A stretch of DNA of 33,827 bases from Chromera velia (lineage: Eukaryota; Sar; Chromeraceae), in the NCBI GenBank assembly GCA_018398765.1, contig JAHBMJ010005913.1, positions 27,457 to 61,283 of the forward strand, written 5' to 3'. Below, one piece after another: positions 20,236-30,180 of the stretch. Position numbers and translations under genes: made by a program. A model generated the notes under the pieces. That model saw nothing but the letters and a program-made list of their open reading frames with translations. It had not been told where the DNA came from and did not search any database. Every line of letters begins with the position of its first letter. Position 1 is the first letter of the stretch.

Positions 20236-23170
20236 CGGACACTTGTTCATTCCCTCCCGTCCCGCGTACATTCCCGGATGATGAGTGAGGCGACGTAGGG
20301 TACTTGCTTATCGCTGTGCGTTTTCTTTGCACCAGTGTGGACAGAAAACCCTTTCTCTGCTCTCTCTCGTTCTGCACCGAGAAGGCCCTCACATCTTCCC
20401 CAACACCCTTCTTTCTCTCTATCTTTGTCTCTCTTTCTTGTCTGTCTCTGATCTTCTGTCGAGATCGAAAACCTACTCTGATAGAAACGAACATGCGAGG
20501 AGTGAAGGGAAAAAGAAAGACCTGCAACTGCATGTCAAACAAAAAAAGAAAGAATCAGACAGACAAAAAGGAAAGAAAAGGAACAAGGGCTCCGGCCGGC
20601 TGGCCATACGTCAAAAAGAAGAGCCGGCCGTCGCCACAGTCCTTTTCTTAGTGAACTGTCTGAATCCGTGGTGCCTGCGCATTTGACAACCGCGTTTTGA
20701 ATCTCCCACCTCTCACCCCCTTCCACCTTCAGCCCCCCTCCCGTTCTTTCCATTACCCCTCCTTGCTCCTATCTTCTAAGTCTCGTTCCTCCTGCACCCC
20801 CCCTCACTCCTGCTCCCCCTCTTACACGGACAGACATGGGTGCTGTGACAGGTGCATGACTTTTTGCTGTGGGTTAAATGTTTTTCTTCCTTCCTTCTTC
20901 CCCTCTGCATGTCGAACAAAGGCAGCTTGCCCTGGTCAGGCATCATCATCCTTTACTGACTATCTGTATTTGCGTCCTCAGCATGAATAGATCTGGCCTG
21001 CAGTCACGAAGGGATGCACTGAGGGAAACTTCAGAACAGAAGTCGTCATCAAATGAAGAACAAATGCGTGAAAGGTTCCTTCTCTCTCTAAACCTGAATC
21101 GAAATACAAAGGGCAGACAAGGCAGTCAAGGTGCATGGATGGATTAATGGATGGCATCACCATGCACAAATGAATAAATGACTGAATGAATGATGGGAAT
21201 CAGAAGACATTGATGGATGGGCTCGTATGTTGAGGGAAAGAATGGAACGAACCGCTGCCTTGCCTGAAAGAATCTATCCTCTGACAGTTGAAAGAAAGAA
21301 ATACCGATCGATTGACCGACCGACACAGCCATGCAAACATGCAGACATACATGCATATCGATAGACCGAAAGAAAGAAAGAAAGGAGGAGGGAAAAAGGA
21401 GCATTTCTTTTCCCTGCCAGGCAGACGGTCCGAAGGATGGGGATAGAAAGTCGTTGGCTGGTTGGGAGCATACTTGGTTCGGGAGTGAGCAGCAATTCTT
21501 TTTTGCATTCATTCATTCATTCGTGTTTTGGCGCCAGGCGTCAGACATGCGGTGAAGAAGAGACAAACAAAAAAAGAGAAACGAAAAGACGATCAGAGAG
21601 GAGGAAGGAATCTCCATCCTAGAGTGTCTCTCGAAGAGAGGGGATGGCTCCTTGATGTCATATGAGTCAAAAAGGGCTGGCTGACTAAGAGGAATTTCTT
21701 TTTGTTTTTCATCCTTTTTTGCTTTTGACAGCGGTTTTTGTTTCATTTTTTTGTGTTTCCTTTCGTTTTTTTTTTTTTTGGCGAAAGACAGTGGAAGGGT
21801 GAGCTGGGACCTGCATGTATGTGCACATGATGATCTGCCTGACTGACAACATGATGAAGGGTTTTCAAAGCTTTTTTGTGGCCACGCAAGATTTGCGAGG
21901 GCGTGATCTGAAAGAAGAGAGAGAGAGAAAGAGAGAGGGCTCACCTCCTAGCTTCACATCAAAACGAGAGAAGTTTGGTTCTTCCTTCCTTCGACTTTCC
22001 TCCCTCCCATCCCCCCCCTCCGTTTCCCTTGTTTCCTTCATTCCTGTTCTAGCTTCATTCGTTCGTTGCTCCACTATCGTCCCTTTCCCTTTCTCCTCAC
22101 GTACCAAACGACCGACAAACAGACAGGCAGCCAAGTCTGCAGCTCTTGAAGTACCCACCCACACCCGCGAGGAGACACGAACAGAGTTCTGACCTCTGCC
22201 TTAGCACACGCCGCATCACCCACACGCGCGTGCACCAACAAGAAGGAAGCCTCGCTGCATCCGGCGAGCAGCTCTCTTTTCTTCCTTCTCTCCCAAAATT
22301 GAATGTTGACAACTGGCACTTTCGTCGTAGGGGAAGGGGAAAGGGGACTGACTGGAAGAAGATGTAGGGGAAAAGGAAGGAGATCCGTCAGCTCTTGTGG
22401 CGGGTTAGGGTAGATGTGTGTTAGCTGACTGTCACTCAGCGTGAGAGACCGTGAGAGGACTTTCTTTCGCCTTTGTGACTTCAGTCTTCATTCGCCGCGT
22501 CTATCTTTTATCTGACTGGGGGGGGGGGTTGGGGGGGAGGGGGGAAGAGAGCAAGGGTATTATGGCAAAAAAGAGGAAAGGTCTGTTCTTGTTCTGTCAT
22601 GTCTGTCGCCTGCAGTTGGCACCTTCTCCAACCGGATGGGTGGTGCTTGCGTGCTGTATGGAGGGAGAGGAAAGATGGAAAGGGACAGAGGTGAAAAGTG
22701 CACGAGTAGTTAGTGGTTTTTCTCGGATTCGCGTGAGAGAGAAAGTGCATCCATGTGGATGGAACAGAAAACGAACAAGAGTCGCAGGTGCATGAAGACG
22801 AATCTTGATTGATTGAGCAAGATCTTGAGAGTGAAAGAACGAACTCAGGAAAAAAACACCTCCCTCCCTCTCTCGTTGTCCCCGGCCGGCCGTGATCATT
22901 CGAATCATCAGAAGAGAAGCTGCTTCTGGACCAAGCAAAGAAGACCAAAGACTTGAAAGGTTCATGATGAGAAAGAAACACATGCGAAGGAAATGGAAAG
23001 AAGGAAAGCCTATGCATGCCCCGTGTCAGTCTAGCCTTGTTTTGGTGTGTTGTTTTTTTTTGCTTTTGACCGCTCTAACAAACGAACGATGCGAGGGGTG
23101 GGTGGGAACGGGCATCGGTGGGCTGATTCTGTTTTTGGCATCTGTTTTGTTTTTGTCTGTGTTTTGTTTC

Positions 23171-23315
23171 TGTCTTTCTTTTCTTTTTTCTCTTTCTTTC
23201 TTTCTTTCTTTTTTTCTTTCTTTCTTTTTTTCTTTCTTTTCTTTCTTTCTTTCTTTCTTTCTTTCGTTCGGTCTTTCTTTCTTTCTTTCTTTCTTTTCTT
23301 TCTTTCTTTCTTTCT
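23171..23315 (+). repeat. (TTTC)n tract
   Basis: About 145 bases of TTTC units with occasional T insertions and one GTTCGGTC interruption (about 23265-23272). It explains the long Phe/Ser/Leu frames on the plus strand and Lys/Glu frames on the minus strand. Confidence 0.85.
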
Positions 23316-24198
23316 GCTCACATCTTTTTGTTTGTATCTGCAGTCCCGATGGAAGCATTTTCTTTCTGTCTTGCTGGTTGTCTGAGTGACTGAAAAAAAG
23401 CAGAGGAAAAGAGAGAAAGAAAGAAGGAAACAATGACCGGTTGATCCTTTCGTTCATGGCTGAACAAGTAAGAAGGACAATCAATCAATCAATGGCCCAA
23501 TCGGGAAAGAGAGGAGAAGAGAAGAACACTGAAGGAGGGAGGATGTGAGTAAATGTTTCTTTGTCCACCCTCACTTCACTTCACTTCACTTCACACAAAC
23601 AAACACACAAGCAACACAATCAATCAATCGATGGCCTGACTGGAGATTGTATTCGAGTGCATTGATGACTTGTCTTCGTGAACACGAGAAACCAAAGGTA
23701 CATGACATGTCTGTGTGTGTGTGGTTGGGTCTGAAAGGTGGAATCAAAGGAACGGTGCATGACTGTTGGTGTGTTTGGCTTGAAGAAATCTTTTTTGCCC
23801 CTTGATGCATGTGTCTACTCTTCTTCTTTGACGTTTGGTCGTTTTTTCTGCCCTCCTTCTGTTTGTCCTGTCTTTCTTGCTCTCCCTGCTTGGCTATTGT
23901 CTGGTGCCTTGTCTCTCTTCCCTTGTTTCCTCTGTCTTCTTCTCAGTCCTGGCCCTCGACCTCCCAATCAACACCCCGGTCCTTCCTACCCGTACCCTAC
24001 CATCCCTCTATCCTCTTTCCCGAGGTTGAAAGAAAGAACTAAGTGTGTGAGACGTGGAAGAAAAGACTTACTTGTAGACAGAGAGAAAAAACAGCAGAAC
24101 GACTCAGTGTGTAAGTAAGTGAGTGAGTGAGTGTTCGGGTGTGTGTGTGGAAAGTCAACTGCAAGGGTTTACACTGTCGTAGCTCCTGTGTGAGTGAG

Positions 24199-26169
24199 TG
24201 TCCGTTAGGGCTTCGTCGGTGTTTGCGCTGGCAGTTGACACGCGGCAGGTGAGGGAAGGGAAAGTGTCTCGATAGCAGCCCGAGTGGTCCTTCGTCGGGT
24301 GTTCTGTGAGACTCTTCACTTCTCTCATCCGCCTAATCCAATCCAATACAATTAATTCCCCCCCCATGTGCCTTCCTGTGTGCCTGCCTGATGCTTCTTG
24401 TTTTCTGTCTGTGTGTGTCAGGACGAAAACGTTGATTTTGGTCGTTGCGGGTTGGTTGGCTAGTCAAAGCTTTGTATGGGCTTTACTCACACCTTCTTTC
24501 TATACAGACTCCGTTCGTCCTTAGTTCCTTCCACCCTTCTGTCTGTCTGTCTGTCGAACGTCGATTGAAGGCGAGAAAGAAAAAGACTATGGTTAGTCCG
24601 TTCCCATGACGTCCGTGTGACTCTGTCTTAACAGGTCCGCTTTTTTTGCGTGTCCGACAACTCTGAGCCTGCCAGCCAAAGCACAGTCGCTCCAAGCTGT
24701 TTTGGCGTCTTTGAAAAGGAAAGTAAGGGTGGTGTTTCTCTGCCCTGAGAGAGCATGACCGACGCGTGTGAGTGATCGTGTCCTAGTAGTGGACAGTATG
24801 TGTGTGTCCCCTTACCTTTCTTTCTTCCTTACGAGAGTAAGGATAGAAAAGTGTGTCCGTCTTTTGTCCGTTTTGTATGCGAGTTCTTTTGTGTGTCCGA
24901 TTTTCAGGGCCTTTTTTTGTCGCGTGTCCGATAAGAATACACACTGTATTTTTTGCGTGTCCGATTATCTCTTCGCTCCGTGACCGGCCTGTTCTCTTGC
25001 GTGTGTGCGCCTTGGTACATTGGTCATGTGCAAGAGAATATAAACAAACCTTCCTTCGTGTGTGTCTGTCAGTCTTTTTCTGACCGTGTGTCCTCGTAGG
25101 GAAGTCCTTCCAAAGGTGCAATTATTCCTGTGCAATGCAGAGGGATTTTGCGTGCGTGTCCGTTTGCCGTTCCGTCCGTCCCGTCATGTCCGTTCTGTAT
25201 CCGTGCATATATATGCATGGTTTCTCTCTCTCTCTTTCTCTCTGGTCGAAGGAGTGACAGACCAGACTTGGTGGGCTGTCTATCCGTCGACGTGTGTGTG
25301 AGTCTTTCAGAGTCTAACTCGCTTCGCCTGTCAGAAAGGGAACAAAGTGTGTGTGTCTCTGTGTGGTTGTTGAAACAGTGTGTCCAGACCAGACCAGACC
25401 ACACAGCACAAACGATGAGGCTGGGTGGAACCGCAGGAAAGATAAGCAAAAAACGAAAGTGACAGCAGACCTACGCGGAAGGCTTCATTCAGAAAGAGAG
25501 GAGAATAACTGCAAGAGTGCATGCTGGCAGTCCGATGGGACAGTCGAGAACAGAAAGGAAGTTAAGGGGAGGGCAAAAGGAGTTAGACAGTTTTTTCGTG
25601 TCCGCTAGACAAAGAAAGAACAGGAAGGAAGTAAAGCGGGAAGAAAAGTGGAAGGACAACAAGGGGAAATGTAGCTGTCTGAGTCCTGTACTCGAGAAAA
25701 TTAAGCGTGTAAGTCGGGGTTGATAGAAAAGTCTTCGGTGCTGAGTTTTTTTTGTTCCGTTGTTTGTCTTTCGTGTGTTCGTCGTTAGCCCGTTGAACTA
25801 ACTAACTGTCTTGGTGTGCTCGAGTGAGTGAGAAAGGGGGAGAGCGGAGTAATTTCCTAACGGTTCTCTCCTCCCATCATTGGAGGCACTCGAGTGCGTG
25901 TGATGACAGACAATCTTTCGCGATCTTCCCTTTTCTTTTCTTCCTCTTTCTCTTTCTTCTTCTTCTTCTTCTTCTGGATTAAAGGGACAGTCAAGATCAG
26001 ACAGAGGATCATCAGAGTAAAGGAAAGAAAGACTGTGCAGAGGGAGGAGAGGGGCTTTGGGTTACTCAAACGATCGAGGAGATTTCTAATCTCCCTTTCT
26101 CACTTGGGTATCATCCCTCCTTCCCGTTCTTCATTGATTTTCACTCTCTTCCTCTTCGTCTCTGGGTCT

Positions 26170-26203
<34 letters not shown>

Positions 26204-26632
26204 CTCGGTTTCAACCGCGCGTTCGTTCAAGGTTGATCGACAGATCCACCCATCCATCCATCTAGCCATCTGTCTGCCTATCTGTTCTTTGACTTGGCCG
26301 TTCTGTGTGTGTCAGAAAGAAAGTCTGTGCGTCCGTTTAGACTGTTCCAGAAAGGGCTCTGCCAGAAGTAAATCTTCTCTCTATTATTACAAACAACGTG
26401 TGGCAAATCCCTGATCCTTCCTGATGAATGACTGATAGACAGACAGTCAAAGAGAGAGAAAGAGGGGGGAGAACAGAGAGAGACAGGCAGGCATGCGTTG
26501 ACTGATAACACACGGAGAAGTGAAAGATCGTACACGCGGACTTTCACTAGTTGGTGTGCTGCAACGGCATGCTTGCTTCCTCGCTCTCATCTGCTCATCC
26601 TTTTCTTCCTTTATTCCTTCGGTGTGTCCGAT
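24199..26632 (+). repeat. Dispersed GTGTCCG motif cluster
   Basis: The 7-mer GTGTCCG occurs on the plus strand at 24199, 24650, 24853, 24893, 24924, 24957, 25156, 25598 and 26624. Five of the copies (24650, 24924, 24957, 25156, 25598) lie just after a T run, giving T(4-7)...CGTGTCCG, and five are followed by A. I saw no reverse-complement copy in this interval. The copies are irregularly spaced, so this is not a tandem repeat. Confidence 0.6.
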
Positions 26633-26662
26633 GTGATTAGACAGAGTGTGCGAAAAAAAACG

Positions 26663-27045
26663 ATGGCGGCGAGTGCAAAAGGGTTTATTCTACCGTAAGT
26701 GCCTCGCCTCTTCTATGCGGTCTGTATGGTGATGGTTTTTAAGGGAAGTGGAAGAAGAGTGAGTGTACTTAGACTCTTCATCAAATTGCTTTGAATCGAG
26801 GGGTAAAATACCGCAGGTTAGCGGTAGAGCAGAGTAAGACGCTGCGCCGTCGTGTGTTCGTTGTCATCAACATTCTTCCTTCCTTCGTTCGTTCCTCAAG
26901 TCACAATCGTACCGTCGTCCGTTCCTTTCCCGTTTTCTCTCTCTTTCTCTCTTCATTCTCTCTTCTTGTTTCAACAGTACTTCTGTTGGCCTCTTTCTTT
27001 TCTTTAGAGTATGCTTCAAGACATTTCCTTGGCGAGTTCTCATAG
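26663..27045 (+). CDS. Candidate three-exon micro-gene (38 aa, hydrophobic)
   Basis: Exons 26663-26694, 26817-26833 and 26978-27045 total 117 bases, exactly 38 codons plus TAG. Donors are CC/GTAAGT and AGA/GTAAGA. The last acceptor follows a long pyrimidine tract (TTGTTTCAACAG); the first acceptor (ATACCGCAG) has a poor tract. The product begins MAASAKGFILPLAVEQ, continues with a hydrophobic LLLASFFSL stretch, and ends ASRHFLGEFS, so it could be a single-pass membrane protein. Exon 2 is only 17 bases. I do not recognise the family. Alternatives are the 5' end of a longer gene, or chance. Confidence 0.3.
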
Positions 27046-27900
27046 CTCTGCCGTCCATCTGTTGCTCTTTCTTCTTGTTTCTCTGCTCCTGTCTGACTTG
27101 AGTCTCTTTTTTCTGATGGGGTGTGCATCTGTCAACAAACAAGCAAGCAAAGTTGTTCTTTGTTTTGTTCTCGTCTGAGTGCATGAATGAATTGTCAAGT
27201 GCATATAATGTGCGTACATGATCGATCCGTCATCAATCAATCATATGAAGGCGTGTCCTCCTTCTTTCCGACTGAACGACGTTCGAGACAGACAAGGGTC
27301 GACCGTAGGGGTCACTCACTCTGTCTGTGCATCCATCCATCCATCCATTCATGAACGAATGAATGAAATAATTGTGTGGCAGCTCAAGAGACAGCCAGAC
27401 AGACAGCGTTGCTTTTTTGCGACCCAAAGTGGAAGAACGAAGTGGATCAATGGTTTAAGGAAATCCTATCAAAAGAGCAAATGCAGTCATTCTTCTGTCA
27501 GTCTGTCTCTCTGGAGGTTTCTCGGGATCGAAAAGGTCTTTGGGCCGCGGGATGGGACGGGGAGGGGGGTGGGGGGGGGAAATGGGGTGGGGATGCGGGA
27601 TGGATCAAACATGTCAGACACGCACGGCGGGTGTGTGTCCATGGAGCTCGTCCGATCAGTTTGATCGAAGAGCGGGTTACATGCAGCAGCCTTGAGTTGA
27701 GGGTTCATCCATTTTCCTCGCTCTATCTGACTCAGGGGAGGGGTATGGTGGGAAAGGGTTTAACTGTCTCTGGCTGTCCTGTCTGTCTAGCTGGTGGCTT
27801 CAAGGTTTGCTTTACGTAGTTGCGCTGCCAAGGATCGGTTGAATATATAAGTTAGAACGTTCGAGAACCCATCAACACACACGAGCATTTCACTCAGGAG
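27046..27900. other. Spacer with exon-like fragments
   Basis: One frame at about 27421-27516 reads DPKWKNEVDQWFKEILSKEQ then MQSFF, a coding-like composition in non-repetitive DNA. It is followed by donor-like GTCAGT or GAG/GTTTCT sites. At 27898-27957, CACTCAG is followed by a frame reading ELTEFSLIKKEMTTMTIIV and TGA, which would suit a last exon. Whether these two belong together, or to the micro-gene at 26663, cannot be settled from the sequence alone. Confidence 0.3.
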
Positions 27901-28423
27901 CTGACCGAATTCAGCTTAATCAAAAAGGAAATGACAACCATGACCATTATCGTCTGAATTAGCAAAAATCTACTTGTGATAGAGTAATTGTAACTAAAAT
28001 GAAAAATAATATTTTAAAATGTGTATGTACATAAACTATGATTATTAATTTTAACTAATTTTAACTAATAACTGTTACAGTATATTTGAGCGGAGCTAGC
28101 TGTTATTACTGTTGAGGTTTGACGCGTGTATGCGCTTTTCTTGGACCAGGGGTACGAAATAGGTTATTAAGCGAACCGAACCGCCGTGGCCGTCAAAAAG
28201 CGTTTTAGTTCAATTAACTTACCGGTTATATAACCTTTTTATGTCTAGAGGTGGTTTCCTTACTAAATTTAAAACTTTTTACTGCTAGTTTCACTGTAAA
28301 AACATAATATTCTCACAGTCTAAGGTACAGGTGTGACATACGGAAAACGAATGAAAGACAATGAAAATATATAATGAAAAAACATTTTATGTTATCTTCC
28401 TTTATCTTCCTTCGTGGGTGTTG

Positions 28424-28529
28424 GGGACCAGAAAGAATTTATGCGCGCACGCCGAGCGATAAAGAAAGCGCGAGGCGGGACCAGAAAGAATTCATGCACG
28501 CACGCCGAGTGATAAAGAAAGCGCAAGGC
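28424..28529 (+). repeat. 53-bp tandem duplication near the retrotransposon's left side
   Basis: Copy 1 (28424-28476) and copy 2 (28477-28529) begin GGGACCAGAAAGAATT and differ at four positions, all transitions. Three of the four are CpG in copy 1 and TpG or CpA in copy 2. Tandem repeats like this are common in LTR promoter regions, but here they may lie just outside the LTR. Confidence 0.8.
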
Positions 28530-28532
28530 GAT

Positions 28533-28955
28533 GTCAGGCAATAAGCACCGCGCGCACATGCAGAGCGCTCATGCAGTTTGCAATGCATGCATGAATACAT
28601 GGAAAAAGAAATATCACAGAAGTGAGTTCACACAAAACGGAATAACACAGAGACAGAACAGACGTCAGAAAGACGGACACAGCAAATACAGAGGTGACAT
28701 GCATTTAAGTGGACCGATACAGATGAATACCGTATTATATGCACAACGCGTGCACGTATGCCGTCTGACTGACCGATCGTATCTGTTCTGAGTAGCCAAC
28801 CTGAAATCTCTCGATCTAGAAGGAGTTGAAAGATGAACGACCAGACGAACAGACCTTTGCATAGATACACGTAAGTAGAAGTCGTAGTCCTATATGCTAG
28901 CCCTACGTATGCTCAACAAACTGGTTAGCAGAGCAGTTTCTTTCTGACGGCCTCA
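28533..28955 (+). repeat. Possible 5' LTR of the gypsy element (boundaries uncertain)
   Basis: A segment beginning TGTCAGGCAATAAGC and ending GGCCTCA would give TG...CA ends and a plausible LTR size of about 420 bp. It is followed after one base by a TGG-starting primer-binding-like site. The 3' LTR lies outside the window, so the boundaries cannot be confirmed, and the true LTR could begin further left in the AT-rich stretch 27840-28420. Confidence 0.25.
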
Positions 28956-28956
28956 T

Positions 28957-28974
28957 TGGTGTCTGCTTGCAGCC
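28957..28974 (+). other. Candidate primer-binding site
   Basis: TGGTGTCTGCTTGCAGCC starts with the TGG expected for complementarity to a tRNA CCA end and lies about 80 bases before the gag ATG. I could not match it to a particular tRNA. The same bases could be read as a CTTGCAG splice acceptor. Confidence 0.25.
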
Positions 28975-29052
28975 ATTTCGGGTGTCACTCGCTCTGGCCG
29001 GAGATACCTCAACCCGGCGCTTCCAGCAAACGCGGAGGAAGCCGAGCAGCAG

Positions 29053-30180
29053 ATGTCGGGCGGACCTCCAGATCCAGCAGCCCTGCAGGTACAGATCGAT
29101 GCCTTGCAGGCACAGTTGCAGCAGAGAGATGCAGATCTTGCTGCAGCCCAGCAGGCCCAGCAGCTACTGACCCAGCAACTTGTACAAGCCCAGCAGCAGC
29201 AGGCACCGCAGGCACCCCAGGCACCCCAACTTCAGCAAGAGCAGCAGCAGCAGCAGGCAGGCCAACACAGACAGGCCCAAGCACCTCCCAATGTGGACAT
29301 GACCAAGTTTAAGGCTCTCGACGTCTGGAGAGTCATGGAGCCATTCAAGAAGGGGGAAGACGACCCCGTGGTTTGGATGTCCATCTTCATGAAGAAGGTG
29401 AGGAACGGGAATCTGAACGTAGAGGAGTGTAAAGTCCTGTTTGAGAGGCATGCGGAGGGAGTGAAAGTTCGAGAGTAGATGGCCAAAAACGCACACCAAT
29501 ACACCACCATCGAAGAGTTCGAGCAGGCGTTCCTAGACAGATTCATGCCCACCGAAGCCGAGAGCCAGCAGGCAGTGTATAAGCTGTCTCAACTCAAGCT
29601 CTCCCCCACAGGTGACTTTGACGCGCATGTCAAGGTCTTCGAAGCCAAAATGAGGGTCGCCCAACCCGGGCACGAGATCAACGCTCGTATGCTCCCCTTC
29701 CTCGGGACCCTCTATCCCTCGCTCTCTATGGAAATCACCACAGAGCCTGCCCATAAAGAGTACGCCAAGCTGATCCCTCGAGTGTTGTTCCTTCATCAAC
29801 AGGAGCAAAAGAAGGGACCAAATCCCTTTGCCAAGATGGCCCCAGCCGCAAAGTCTGCCGATGACGTTAAGCAACTGCGTGCCTAAATCTCTTCTCTGCA
29901 GTCAAGTATCGACTCGCTGCAGAGACAGGCACAGTACCCTCAAGAAGCGTCAGCTGCCCTACAGCAGTCGATGGCGGCATCGTTTGGACGTGGATACAAT
30001 GGAGGGGCAGGTAGAGGGAACTGGAGAGGGAGAGGGGGGAGAGGACGAGGATACCCTACTGCCTCTTCGTCTTCCCAAAGTGTCCCCGGAGGGAATACGC
30101 TGGGGCATCCCAATTATGTGGGGTGTAGGCAATATGATTCAAAAGAGCATCGAATCGCACAGTGCCCCGATGCACCGTGA
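29053..30180 (+). pseudogene. gag of Ty3/gypsy element, two internal stops
   Basis: One frame runs from ATG 29053 to TGA 30178, broken by TAG at 29476-29478 and TAA at 29884-29886. The N-terminal ~75 residues are Gln/Ala-rich and probably coiled coil (IDALQAQLQQRDADLAAAQQ). A Retrotrans_gag-type capsid region follows, spanning the first stop (motifs VVWMSIFMKKV and FEQAFLDRFMP). The third part is Gly/Arg-rich (GRGNWRGRGGRGRGY), then a zinc knuckle reading CRQYDSKEHRIAQC, where the second Cys of C-X2-C-X4-H-X4-C is Tyr. The TAG lies where a Trp is often found in this domain, so TGG to TAG is a likely origin. All the lesions can be explained by G:C to A:T transitions. Confidence 0.85.

Larger units (their letters stand above)
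18224..26662. other. Long microsatellite-rich spacer without a convincing gene
   Basis: About 8.4 kb with no supportable gene. The plus strand is strongly pyrimidine-biased in many places. Repeats include (ATTG)n at 18929-18962, a 24-bp tandem duplication (20189-20235), (TTTC)n at 23171-23315, (ACTTC)n at about 23573-23593, (GAGT)n near 24115-24132, (TTC)n near 25955-25976 and (TCTG)n at 26171-26203. Short frames with acceptable composition occur (for example 20984-21147, beginning MNRSGLQSRRDALRETSEQK just after TCCTCAG, and 25405-25608). None has a start, splice sites and recognisable similarity together. The first part must contain the 3' end of the Gln/His-rich transcript. Confidence 0.55.

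Noticed and set aside
22451-22795. Plus-strand 114-codon frame (MRGLSFAFVTSV)
   Set aside because: It runs through a G homopolymer, has no recognisable domain and no splice context, and neighbouring DNA has similar chance frames.
26800-26880. tRNA-like segment (TTAGCGGTAGAGCAG)
   Set aside because: It resembles a D-arm, but no matching T-arm (GTTCRANNC with stem) or acceptor stem could be paired at the right spacing.
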